64,000 bases of DNA from CBDCTM01 sp965222005. GTDB lineage: Bacteria; Bacteroidota; Bacteroidia; Chitinophagales; Saprospiraceae. This document shows, piece after piece, positions 9,078 to 16,002 of this stretch (its first letter is position 1; each line of letters begins with the position of its first letter). The DNA is taken from the NCBI GenBank assembly GCA_965222005.1, contig OZ244935.1, forward strand, positions 3,100,001-3,164,000, in the 5' to 3' direction. The notes below the pieces were generated by a model. The model made no database searches and was not told where the DNA came from. It saw only the letters and a program-made list of their open reading frames with translations. The position numbers were made by a program, and so were the translations under genes.

Positions 9078-10193
9078 ATGGCGATGCAAGACGGACTTAT
9101 TTTTATTCCCGATATTAGTGGTTTCACTCGCTTTGTGACATCTACAGAGCAAGATCACAGTCAGCATATCATAGCCGAGCTACTGGAGCTTTTGATCGAT
9201 GCTAATCAGCTGGATATGACATTGGCTGAGATTGAAGGCGATGCTTTATTCTACTACAAAGAAGGCCCTTTACCGAGCCGCGCTCAGCTCTTTGAGCAGA
9301 TGGAGCAGATGTTTTTGCAATTTCACAGCCATCTCAAGCTTTATGAGCAGCGGCGCATCTGCCAATGTGGCGCTTGTGTAGGGGCATCCGGCCTGAGTCT
9401 CAAATTTATTGTGCATAGTGGCCCCATCGAGTTTATCCGTATCAAAAATATGCGCAAACCCTATGGCCAGGAAATTATCACGGCCCACCGGCTGCTCAAA
9501 AATAATGTGCCGGAAAGCGAGTATGCCTTATTGACGGATGCTGCATTGGCGGCCCTGCCGGATGAGGGGGAAGCTAAGCTTTTAGCTGACTGGCAGCCTC
9601 TTTCACAGGAAATTTCTTTTGACGAAATTGGGAAAGTGGGCTATCAATATTACCAATTGGAAGCGCTCGGGGAGCATGTTGAACCACCTCCTCCCTTGCC
9701 TGCGGTATCGAAGGCGGCAAGCCCAATCCGTATCAGCGGTACCATCGGCAAGGAGCCAGACGAGCTGTTTGAGCTAATCACCAATTTGAATTTTCGCCAT
9801 TTCTGGAACAAGGAGGCCGAGCTGGAGTTCGACCCCAAGAAGCTCAATCGGATAGGGACTCATCACAAATGTATCATCAACGGGCGCAGTTTGAATTTTC
9901 ATACGGTAGGCCAAAAACCCAGGGAAGGGCAATGGTTGTACGGAGAGCATACTACCGATATTCCGATACTTCGGGAAATGAGTACCTACTTTATTCTTGC
10001 CAGTACCGAACAAGGAACTCAGCTTACCATCGAAGCACACGCACAAATGAATCCCTTGCTAAAATGGTTGCTAAATCCCCTGATCAAAAGAAATATCGGG
10101 AAGTTGATTCAAAAGTTATTTGATCAATTGAAAACGGCAGCGGAGGGTACCAATATCTATCAGCCACAAATCTCGTCATACGAAGTGGCCTAA
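9078..10193 (+). CDS. DUF2652 protein with cyclase-like N-domain and SRPBCC-like C-domain
   Basis: The start at 9078 (or 9084; an AAGGA lies at 9071-9075) is preferred over 9039 because homologous proteins begin just before the FIPDISGFTRF block. That block and 'EGDALFYY' resemble the metal-binding strands of class III nucleotidyl cyclases, and the region to about residue 190 is DUF2652. A CxCGAC cysteine cluster (RRICQCGACV) sits inside it. From about residue 230 onward ('IRISGTIGKEPDELFELITN', 'FWNKE') a START/SRPBCC-like domain is seen. Activity is unproven; no canonical transition-state Arg/Asn pair was identified by eye, so cyclase activity should not be assumed. Confidence 0.75.
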   Translation: MAMQDGLIFIPDISGFTRFVTSTEQDHSQHIIAELLELLIDANQLDMTLAEIEGDALFYYKEGPLPSRAQLFEQMEQMFLQFHSHLKLYEQRRICQCGACVGASGLSLKFIVHSGPIEFIRIKNMRKPYGQEIITAHRLLKNNVPESEYALLTDAALAALPDEGEAKLLADWQPLSQEISFDEIGKVGYQYYQLEALGEHVEPPPPLPAVSKAASPIRISGTIGKEPDELFELITNLNFRHFWNKEAELEFDPKKLNRIGTHHKCIINGRSLNFHTVGQKPREGQWLYGEHTTDIPILREMSTYFILASTEQGTQLTIEAHAQMNPLLKWLLNPLIKRNIGKLIQKLFDQLKTAAEGTNIYQPQISSYEVA

Positions 10194-10317
10194 GGCTTCA
10201 CTATTGGTGCCAGGCTTTGTATTTTCGCCCCTATGGAACTTTCAAAAAATAAATCCGACATCTTGAAAAGAGGATTGGATTTTTTGAATAATACTTATGT
10301 GCCAAAATCTCCTTTTT

Positions 10318-10956
10318 ATGAAATCGGTTTTGCTAAAAGCTTTCTTCAGCCTGGTGGTTCTGTTTGCACTGCTGTTTATGTATTACCAGCTGTGGTTTCT
10401 CCGCCAGCCAGACCGACAGGTACCGAATGACCCGGCGGCCATCATCAGCCCTGCCAATGGAAAAGTAGTAGCTGTGATTCCCTGGCATAGCGATTCCTTG
10501 CGCATCCAAAAAGCAGATCGCCATATCCGCGTGATGGTTTCCGATGTGGCACAAAAAGGCACGATGATATCTATCGAAATGAATGTGACCCATGTCCATT
10601 ACCAGCGTGCACCCCTCTCTGCCCAGCTGGTGGATGAGCAATATACGCCTGGCCGGTTTCGCAACGCCCTTATCCAAACCAACAAATACGGAGTACGCTC
10701 AGAAAATGAGCACAACAGCCTGCTTTTTGAGACCCCCGAGGGCCTCCGCTACAAGGTGGTGCAAATCGCCGGACTGCTTGCGCGGCGCATTGAAGATTAC
10801 CTCGAGCCGGGCGAGCAGGTACAAAAAGGCGAGGTGATCGGGCTGATCAAGCTGGGCAGTCAGGTATCATTGATTTTGCCGGACGGCCTGGACGTACAAG
10901 CCAGGGTAGGGGATGTGGTGACGGATGGGGAGACTGTGCTGGCGCGGATGCGATAA
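10318..10956 (+). CDS. psd: Phosphatidylserine decarboxylase, short form
   Basis: The start at 10318 gives an N-terminal hydrophobic helix (about residues 1-28). The enzyme decarboxylates phosphatidylserine to phosphatidylethanolamine at the membrane. Visible signatures are 'SPANGKVVAV' near residue 43, 'MNVTHVHYQRAP' (catalytic His region), 'ENEHNSLLFET' and the self-cleavage site LGSQV near residue 178. There the Ser of Gly-Ser becomes the pyruvoyl group, and cleavage makes beta and alpha chains. The 212-residue length matches the short Psd class of Bacteroidota. An imperfect hairpin (CCTG...CAGG) follows about 10 bases after the stop. This is the last core gene before the accessory island. 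Confidence 0.88.
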   Translation: MKSVLLKAFFSLVVLFALLFMYYQLWFLRQPDRQVPNDPAAIISPANGKVVAVIPWHSDSLRIQKADRHIRVMVSDVAQKGTMISIEMNVTHVHYQRAPLSAQLVDEQYTPGRFRNALIQTNKYGVRSENEHNSLLFETPEGLRYKVVQIAGLLARRIEDYLEPGEQVQKGEVIGLIKLGSQVSLILPDGLDVQARVGDVVTDGETVLARMR

Positions 10957-11193
10957 AATGCCTGTCGGGCAGGTACACCGGCAAAAATTTTCAAATTTCT
11001 TTTGGTCGAATTTTCAACAAGCAGGGCGAAGTCCTCGGGCCTGCCGGTTTTCCTTTATGTATTCAGATAGGGGTTTTGTGTAGTGAAAGCTGCTGTTGGT
11101 GCATTGGGTGTTTTTTTTTGAGACATAGTAGGTAGATTGAGCATGATGGTTAAGGGAAGAAGTTTTCGACTTTTTGAAATACGTTTATTAGTA

Positions 11194-11203
11194 GTTATAG
11201 CCA
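11194..11203 (+). other. 5' boundary of first cassette-like unit
   Basis: The 10 bases GTTATAGCCA are the exact reverse complement of the R''-like box at 14617-14626. In integron cassettes the first bases of a cassette pair with the R'' box of its own attC, so this marks the probable left end of the island, 237 bases after psd. No attC-like fold is seen to its left, so insertion at a secondary host site is inferred. Confidence 0.55.
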
Positions 11204-11251
11204 ATCAGGCACAGACTATCCAATATAATTGATGCTTTTTAGGATTTTCGT

Positions 11252-11282
11252 TTTGAGAACATAATACTTTTATATAACTTTG
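11252..11282 (+). promoter_or_regulatory. Consensus Bacteroidota promoter in cassette leader
   Basis: TTTG (11252-11255), exactly 19 bases, then TAACTTTG (11275-11282): a full match to the Bacteroidota vegetative promoter TTTG-N19-TAnnTTTG. It lies about 60 bases inside the first cassette-like unit and points at the genes at 12004 and 13993. The IS200/IS605 element now separates it from them. Confidence 0.65.
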
Positions 11283-11430
11283 CACCTTCTTTTTTTACTT
11301 GGTTTAATCACAAAATCCAACATAGAGCAATTAAATGGGTGTCAACTGTTCAATTGCTACAAAAAAACAGGTTTTGGATATAATACTGTATCTAAATTTT
11401 AATGTCTCAATCGGGGAAGGGGAGGAAATC

Positions 11431-11976
11431 CCTCGCCTTTAGGCGAAGACTTTAGTTAGATGCGTGTTGTTTATCTTTGTAAGATGCAACATTATCGAAA
11501 GACATCCCATTCCTTGTATGATATAAAATACCACTTAGTGTGGATTACAAAATATCGTAAACCCGTGATGAAAGGCGAAGTGGCCGGGCGAACACGAGAA
11601 TTGATACGTCAAATATGCAAAGCAAACGAAGTAGAGATATTATCAGGTCATGTATCAAAGGACCATATCCACTTGTTTGTGTCTGTGCCTCCCTATTTAA
11701 GCGTCAGCAAGCTGATGCAATTGTTGAAAGGGAAGACCTCTCGCAAGCTATTGAGCGAGTTTAGGCCATTATCCCAAAAGTTTTGGGGTCGCCATTTGTG
11801 GGCGCGTGGGTATTTCGCGGCTTCATCCGGTAATGTGACAGATGAAGTGATAATGAAATATATTGAAACGCAAGACAAAGAACAAGACGATGACAACTTT
11901 GAAGTCGCGGAATAAGCGGGTGGATTGAGTGGGCTTACAGCCCACTCACCCAAATCTACCGGCTTCAAGCCGGTAG
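11431..11976 (+). mobile_element. IS200/IS605-type insertion sequence
   Basis: A single tnpA gene is bracketed by end hairpins and no terminal inverted repeats. The left hairpin is at 11433-11446 (TCGCC/GGCGA). On the right there are two hairpins, at 11926-11948 (10-base stem around TAC) and 11957-11975 (TACCGG...CCGGTA). Such imperfect palindromes are the single-strand recognition sites of HUH Y1 transposases. No tnpB/iscB partner is present. The exact ends cannot be fixed because these elements leave no target duplication. Confidence 0.75.
11484..11915 (+). CDS. tnpA: IS200/IS605 family Y1 transposase TnpA
   Basis: A HUH-endonuclease transposase that cuts and joins single-stranded DNA. The start at 11484 (MQHYRKTSHS) is preferred to 11460 because family members begin near this block. 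'YDIKYHLVWITKYRKPV' is the first strand, 'HVSKDHIHLFVSVPP' carries the HUH metal-binding pair (His-Ile-His), and 'WARGYFAASSGNVTDEVIMKYI' contains the nucleophilic Tyr helix. At 143 residues it is full length. It sits inside the first cassette-like unit between that unit's promoter and its genes. Confidence 0.92.
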   Translation: MQHYRKTSHSLYDIKYHLVWITKYRKPVMKGEVAGRTRELIRQICKANEVEILSGHVSKDHIHLFVSVPPYLSVSKLMQLLKGKTSRKLLSEFRPLSQKFWGRHLWARGYFAASSGNVTDEVIMKYIETQDKEQDDDNFEVAE

Positions 11977-12003
11977 TAGTTTAATTCCTTAAAATTATTT
12001 CAA

Positions 12004-13935
12004 ATGAACCGATTTACTTTATTAACAATACTCATAACTACTCTATTATTGGGATGCCAAAAGGAGTATCCCATTGATGAATCTGACTCTAAAGTAGTTC
12101 ATTCAGGGAGTCATATGAATATTGAGATTGCAAAATCTATTTTTTATCAAAATCATTTATCAAAATCATTTGACCAAAGTTCTTTTTTCGCTGGCTACTT
12201 AGATGATGATGGTGATTGCTTTAATTTTGAACCTTTATGGATATTGGCTAATGAGATGCAGACTATTGAAAATACAGAAATAGTAACTGTTCCATTAGCA
12301 ATGCCAAATGAATATATCCTTGACGGGCGAGGTGCTCAATTGGTTTTTTATGGAAATTCAGAATGTACCGTACCCGCAGAGTTGATACTCTATGATTCAA
12401 AAGATTATGATTCTACTCGACCAGCACCTGTTAACAACTGCTCTTTTACTGGTGCAATTGCCACTTATGATTTTTGTAGTTGCACTTCAAAGGTGTTTCC
12501 CATTGAACAAGGTGCTATATTAGCAGAATTGGACGGAGAGTTTGATTCTTTTGAACAATGTTCACAATCAGATTCATCTTCTTATCGAAATGATCCGCCT
12601 TGTTATGACTTTGGATCTAATTTTTGGGAGAATGTAGGAAGTTTCTTTAGCGGAATATGGAGTGGAATTGTAAATATTTTCTCAAGTAGTGGATCAAGTA
12701 GTTCTAGCGGAAGTGGTTCCTCAAACGGTTGGAGTGGATTTTCAGGATACTCGGGGTTTCCATTCTACCTGCCTTCTGGAAATAATACCGGGACTAATTA
12801 CCCATCTGGAGGCTCAACAACTAATCCTCAAATAAATACAATATTTGATGGAATGTTTTTTAATGGAGAAGGGCAATTGGTAATTACTCTGCTAGAAGAC
12901 CTAATTGCTGAAAATGAGCTATTTATATGTACTGAAGACCTTCATACTGAAATGTATCATTGTCTGGCTTTAGAACATGAGGATTTTGAGCCTTGCCATC
13001 CACCTGTACATGGCAGTAGTAATCAACAGAACAACGGGCAACTTAGCCTGGATAGCTATATTAGGTTCCTAAGAAGCACTCCTTCAGTAAGTAATTGCCT
13101 CGCAGCAGCTATTTCACAGCATCAAACTTCAAATACAGATATGGTTGCCGGAGATGGTATGCTTCTCTGCTTTATTGATGAAAACAATAATTTTGATATA
13201 AGCGATGAGGATTTACTGGGACTTTTTAAAACTTATTGCCAGCAAGATGAGACCTGTATTACCAATGCTTTTAAATGTTTAGGTAGGCTTGAAGATTTTC
13301 AAACTCAATATGGGGTTTCTATTACTTTATCGGTTATTGAAAACATTATTTTTAATAATACTGAAGACGTTTGTAGTGCAGATGATACTGACTTTGACAA
13401 TCAAGTATTTAAAGAATTAGCAGATTATTATGCAACAATAACTCCTGAAGATTCTTCAGTTGAAGAGGATGCAGGTTTTTTTGATAGAACTTTAGAGTGT
13501 TGGTCATTTAATTTCATTTCTCAATCTAGCGGATCCGGACAAATAGCCTGTGTAGATCAACTTTATCTCTCAAAAAACTTTGGAGGTGTTCATTCAAATA
13601 CTCCTTTTTTCTGTGGTCATTTTACAGTTCCAAAAGTAAGGTATAATGGAGATATAATAAGCGCAGGAAAAGCAGCTGATTGCTCAGCATGGGCAGCGAA
13701 TGCTGCTGCGGCTGTTGTGGGATTTGCCTTTGCTCGGGAGAACTACCAAATGACTGATGAAGCAATGAAGTTGTTGTTTAAAACCACCTTTGGAGTAAAA
13801 ATGGCTTTAACTGATTGTGGATATGGTGCAATGACTGAATGCCAATATGCGAATTGTCTTGCTACACCTTCAAATGCTCAATGGAACGAGGGGTTTTTCG
13901 AATGGCTAGATGAACAACTATTTGGCTGTGAGTGA
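12004..13935 (+). CDS. Cys-rich lipoprotein of unknown function
   Basis: No known family recognised. A lipoprotein signal (TTLLLGC, Cys at about residue 18) is followed by a domain to about 200 containing 'DDDGDCFNFEPLWILANEM'. A hydrophobic aromatic stretch (FWENVGSFFSGIWSGIVNIF) and a Ser/Gly linker at about 215-270 follow, then a large C-terminal region. More than 20 cysteines are spread through the chain, suggesting disulfides outside the cytoplasm. Near the C-terminus an Ala-rich helix (DCSAWAANAAAAVVGFAFA) precedes several Cys pairs. Base composition is clearly more AT-rich than the core genes, in line with transfer. It is followed 57 bases later by an equally AT-rich small gene and then by an attC-like site, so both belong to one cassette-like unit. 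An effector/partner relation is possible but not shown. Confidence 0.7.
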   Translation: MNRFTLLTILITTLLLGCQKEYPIDESDSKVVHSGSHMNIEIAKSIFYQNHLSKSFDQSSFFAGYLDDDGDCFNFEPLWILANEMQTIENTEIVTVPLAMPNEYILDGRGAQLVFYGNSECTVPAELILYDSKDYDSTRPAPVNNCSFTGAIATYDFCSCTSKVFPIEQGAILAELDGEFDSFEQCSQSDSSSYRNDPPCYDFGSNFWENVGSFFSGIWSGIVNIFSSSGSSSSSGSGSSNGWSGFSGYSGFPFYLPSGNNTGTNYPSGGSTTNPQINTIFDGMFFNGEGQLVITLLEDLIAENELFICTEDLHTEMYHCLALEHEDFEPCHPPVHGSSNQQNNGQLSLDSYIRFLRSTPSVSNCLAAAISQHQTSNTDMVAGDGMLLCFIDENNNFDISDEDLLGLFKTYCQQDETCITNAFKCLGRLEDFQTQYGVSITLSVIENIIFNNTEDVCSADDTDFDNQVFKELADYYATITPEDSSVEEDAGFFDRTLECWSFNFISQSSGSGQIACVDQLYLSKNFGGVHSNTPFFCGHFTVPKVRYNGDIISAGKAADCSAWAANAAAAVVGFAFARENYQMTDEAMKLLFKTTFGVKMALTDCGYGAMTECQYANCLATPSNAQWNEGFFEWLDEQLFGCE

Positions 13936-13992
13936 ATTTTATCATAGTTTAAGGGGAAATTAAATTTCTCCTTAAACATAATTTTATACATA

Positions 13993-14586
13993 ATGCTGAA
14001 ATTAATTATTACAATTGAGTTAATTGCCGGTCTTTACAATATTACAGTAGATGGAAACTATATAATTACATCTTACCATCATCCAGAATTACCAAATAGT
14101 GGTATCCAAATAGTTTCAGTAATTGATATGGAAAAAGATAGTATTTTTTTATTTGAAAATAACAAACTTAAAAAATCATTTTTGCTTGATAATTTTCCTT
14201 CTCCTAAACAACTAAAAATAACTGAAATAGGATTTTATGAAAGTGATGAATATGCTACTATCGCAGCTTATAAATGCCAAATTTACTATTTTGAATACCA
14301 TATGTCAGGTTATTTAAACGGTGGTGGAAAAGCTAATATTAAAGCTGAATGTTACCTATCAGATATAGACATAATAAATAAATATGTACCAAATGAAAAG
14401 CATAGAAAACATATAGCTTTCATAGGGGCTGATTATTCAAAGTTTCACAAGTATAATATGAAAACAATTGAAGTCACACATAAGGAACCGACCCTCATCT
14501 CAGAAGTTTCCAAAATCGAAGAGGTAAACGAAATAGATTCTATTTTCATTGAAGTATTAAACAAACTAAAGAATTATAAACCGTAG
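13993..14586 (+). CDS. Small AT-rich gene of unknown function
   Basis: 197 residues, no family recognised. The first 15 residues are hydrophobic (MLKLIITIELIAGLY) but short for a signal peptide. The rest is rich in Ile, Lys, Asn and Tyr with predicted beta structure ('GNYIITSYHHPELPNSGIQIVSVIDM') and an acidic, helical C-terminus. It lies 57 bases behind the Cys-rich lipoprotein gene and ends 31 bases before the attC-like site at 14617. The unit therefore ends as a gene cassette would. It could be a partner of the preceding protein. Confidence 0.6.
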   Translation: MLKLIITIELIAGLYNITVDGNYIITSYHHPELPNSGIQIVSVIDMEKDSIFLFENNKLKKSFLLDNFPSPKQLKITEIGFYESDEYATIAAYKCQIYYFEYHMSGYLNGGGKANIKAECYLSDIDIINKYVPNEKHRKHIAFIGADYSKFHKYNMKTIEVTHKEPTLISEVSKIEEVNEIDSIFIEVLNKLKNYKP

Positions 14587-14616
14587 TTTTTTAATGAATA
14601 TGATTGAAAAATAAAC

Positions 14617-14688
14617 TGGCTATAACAATAGCTACATGTCAATAGGCTCGATTCCTCGCCTACTGCATGTAGCCAGACCGTTGGCTGC
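14617..14688 (+). repeat. attC-like recombination site A
   Basis: The R''-like box TGGCTATAAC (14617-14626) is followed by AAT, a stem arm GCTACATG (14631-14638) whose exact complement CATGTAGC lies at 14666-14673, an inner TAGGC/GCCTA pair, then CAGACC and the R'-like GTT (14680-14682). The R'' box equals the reverse complement of 11194-11203, the start of the unit it closes. The overall order box-spacer-arm-loop-arm-spacer-GTT is that of an integron attC. Confidence 0.65.
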
Positions 14689-15153
14689 AATGGTTGGGCC
14701 GACCCGCTTTTTTTGAATTGGATGGCATGAACATCTGTACCAAAAAGGTAATTGAAAGAAAATCTTTGATAGTAAATTCTGATTGATAATTTATCCTGAA
14801 TTGAAACTAGTATTGATAGTTGTGAAAATTTGAAGTTGGAATAAATTATGATAAACCACTAATTTTCAATCGATTACGTATAATTTTAATCACAATTAAT
14901 AGATTACGGGTAATTGTACTGACTTCAATTCGCCATCAAGAAAATCATGAATTTCATCAGCAGTTAAATTTTAATTGACAATTTTTGAGATTAGATCTCT
15001 AATTTGGTAAATTGACTGTTGAAAATTGTAGCTTAAATTTGTATCTAAAATTAGTATCATTGAAAATTTTGTTGAAAAGGGCTTTGAGATTAGAGAAGTT
15101 GAGTAGCAGCCAAAACACTGTAATGGAAACTTTGGCCAACGCGCAGAAGAGAA
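14689..15153. other. ORF-less cassette-like segment
   Basis: This is the body of the unit from 14681 to 15279. It is AT-rich and holds no open frame over 65 codons, only short frames such as a 64-codon one on the minus strand at 14971-15165. No RNA motif was recognised. It may carry a decayed gene or a non-coding function. ORF-less cassettes are known in integrons. Confidence 0.4.
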
Positions 15154-15281
15154 TGCAGCCAACACTGGCTATGCGACCATGTGGTTAAATTTTCTTCGAA
15201 AATTTAACCTTATCGAAAAACTACACCTTTGTTCCTTTCAGCATCTTGACACCACACGGCGCATAGCCGGGCCGTTACCTA
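15154..15281 (+). repeat. attC-like recombination site B
   Basis: R''-like TGCAGCCAAC (15154-15163) is the exact 10-base reverse complement of the preceding unit's start GTTGGCTGCA (14680-14689). Arms GGCTATGCG (15167-15175) and CGCATAGCC (15260-15268) are perfectly complementary, with a second near-perfect pair at 15177-15185/15251-15259. The site ends GGGCC-GTT (15274-15276). A long loop contains a small AT-rich hairpin (AAATTTTC/GAAAATTT). The right half resembles site C. Confidence 0.68.
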
Positions 15282-15749
15282 CCATAGAATTTTAAGGTCA
15301 TCCCTCGATTCTAAATTAGTCCCAAATTACGCCTGGAAAAATTGAATGAATTCGTCAAGATACAGCATCCAAAGTGATCGCCCTACCTGCTTAAAAATTT
15401 CTTCGATAAGCTTTTTACAAACCAAGAACCAGGGCCTGGGATCAACAATAATTAAAAGCAATAATCACGGGAAATTATTCTTCACACAATAAGTCTTTGA
15501 TCGGCACTGAGTCAGCCAAATTGTTAAATCTTCCAGCGAAAGATATGAGTCCATAAATTAGACCCAAATTCTCCTCTGGGGCCCAACTACAAATTGATAG
15601 TCAAATTCACGGATTAAGGAAAAATGTTATATATTTATATCACCACCTAAAAAACTTATTTGTTCCAGTGGTGAATACGATAAATAAAGGACTCAACAGT
15701 TCCTTTCAAACTATCCTCAGAAACGGCGCTGTGCGCGCCGAAATACGGA
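15282..15749. other. Second ORF-less cassette-like segment
   Basis: This is the body of the unit from 15275 to 15875, about 600 bases, AT-rich, with no open frame above 60 codons in any direction. I see no RNA gene, promoter match or repeat that explains it. Confidence 0.35.
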
Positions 15750-15876
15750 TAGGTAACAAAGCGTAAAGCGTCCATGCGGCTACTTGGAAGATGAAATGCC
15801 TTTTGGTTGATAAAGAATTTTTGCAGTTCCTTTCAGCACTTTGAATGCCGCACGGCGTTTACGCAGACCGTTATCT
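15750..15876 (+). repeat. attC-like recombination site C
   Basis: R''-like TAGGTAAC (15750-15757) is the reverse complement of its unit's start GTTACCTA (15274-15281). Arms GCGTAAA (15761-15767) and TTTACGC (15858-15864) are complementary, and the pairing extends imperfectly inward through GCGGC/GCCGC. The site ends AGACC-GTT (15870-15872). The 3' half shares the stretches GTTCCTTTCAGCA and CACGGCG with site B, so B and C are related. Confidence 0.65.
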
Positions 15877-16002
15877 TTCACCAAAAAAAATGAAAATAGA
15901 AACCATAGACATAAAACAAATAGGGGGAAAACGACCTGCAATGGTTAATTCAATGAAAAGGAAGGGCTGAAAAGAGAATTTTAAAAGATAAAATATTGAA
16001 TC

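Noticed and set aside
10233..10430. 65-codon frame before psd
   Set aside because: It overlaps the psd start in another frame and lacks any recognisable pattern.
10957..11430. tRNA or other attachment gene at the island edge
   Set aside because: No cloverleaf or CCA-type end was found by eye; only a short psd terminator-like hairpin and the promoter were seen.
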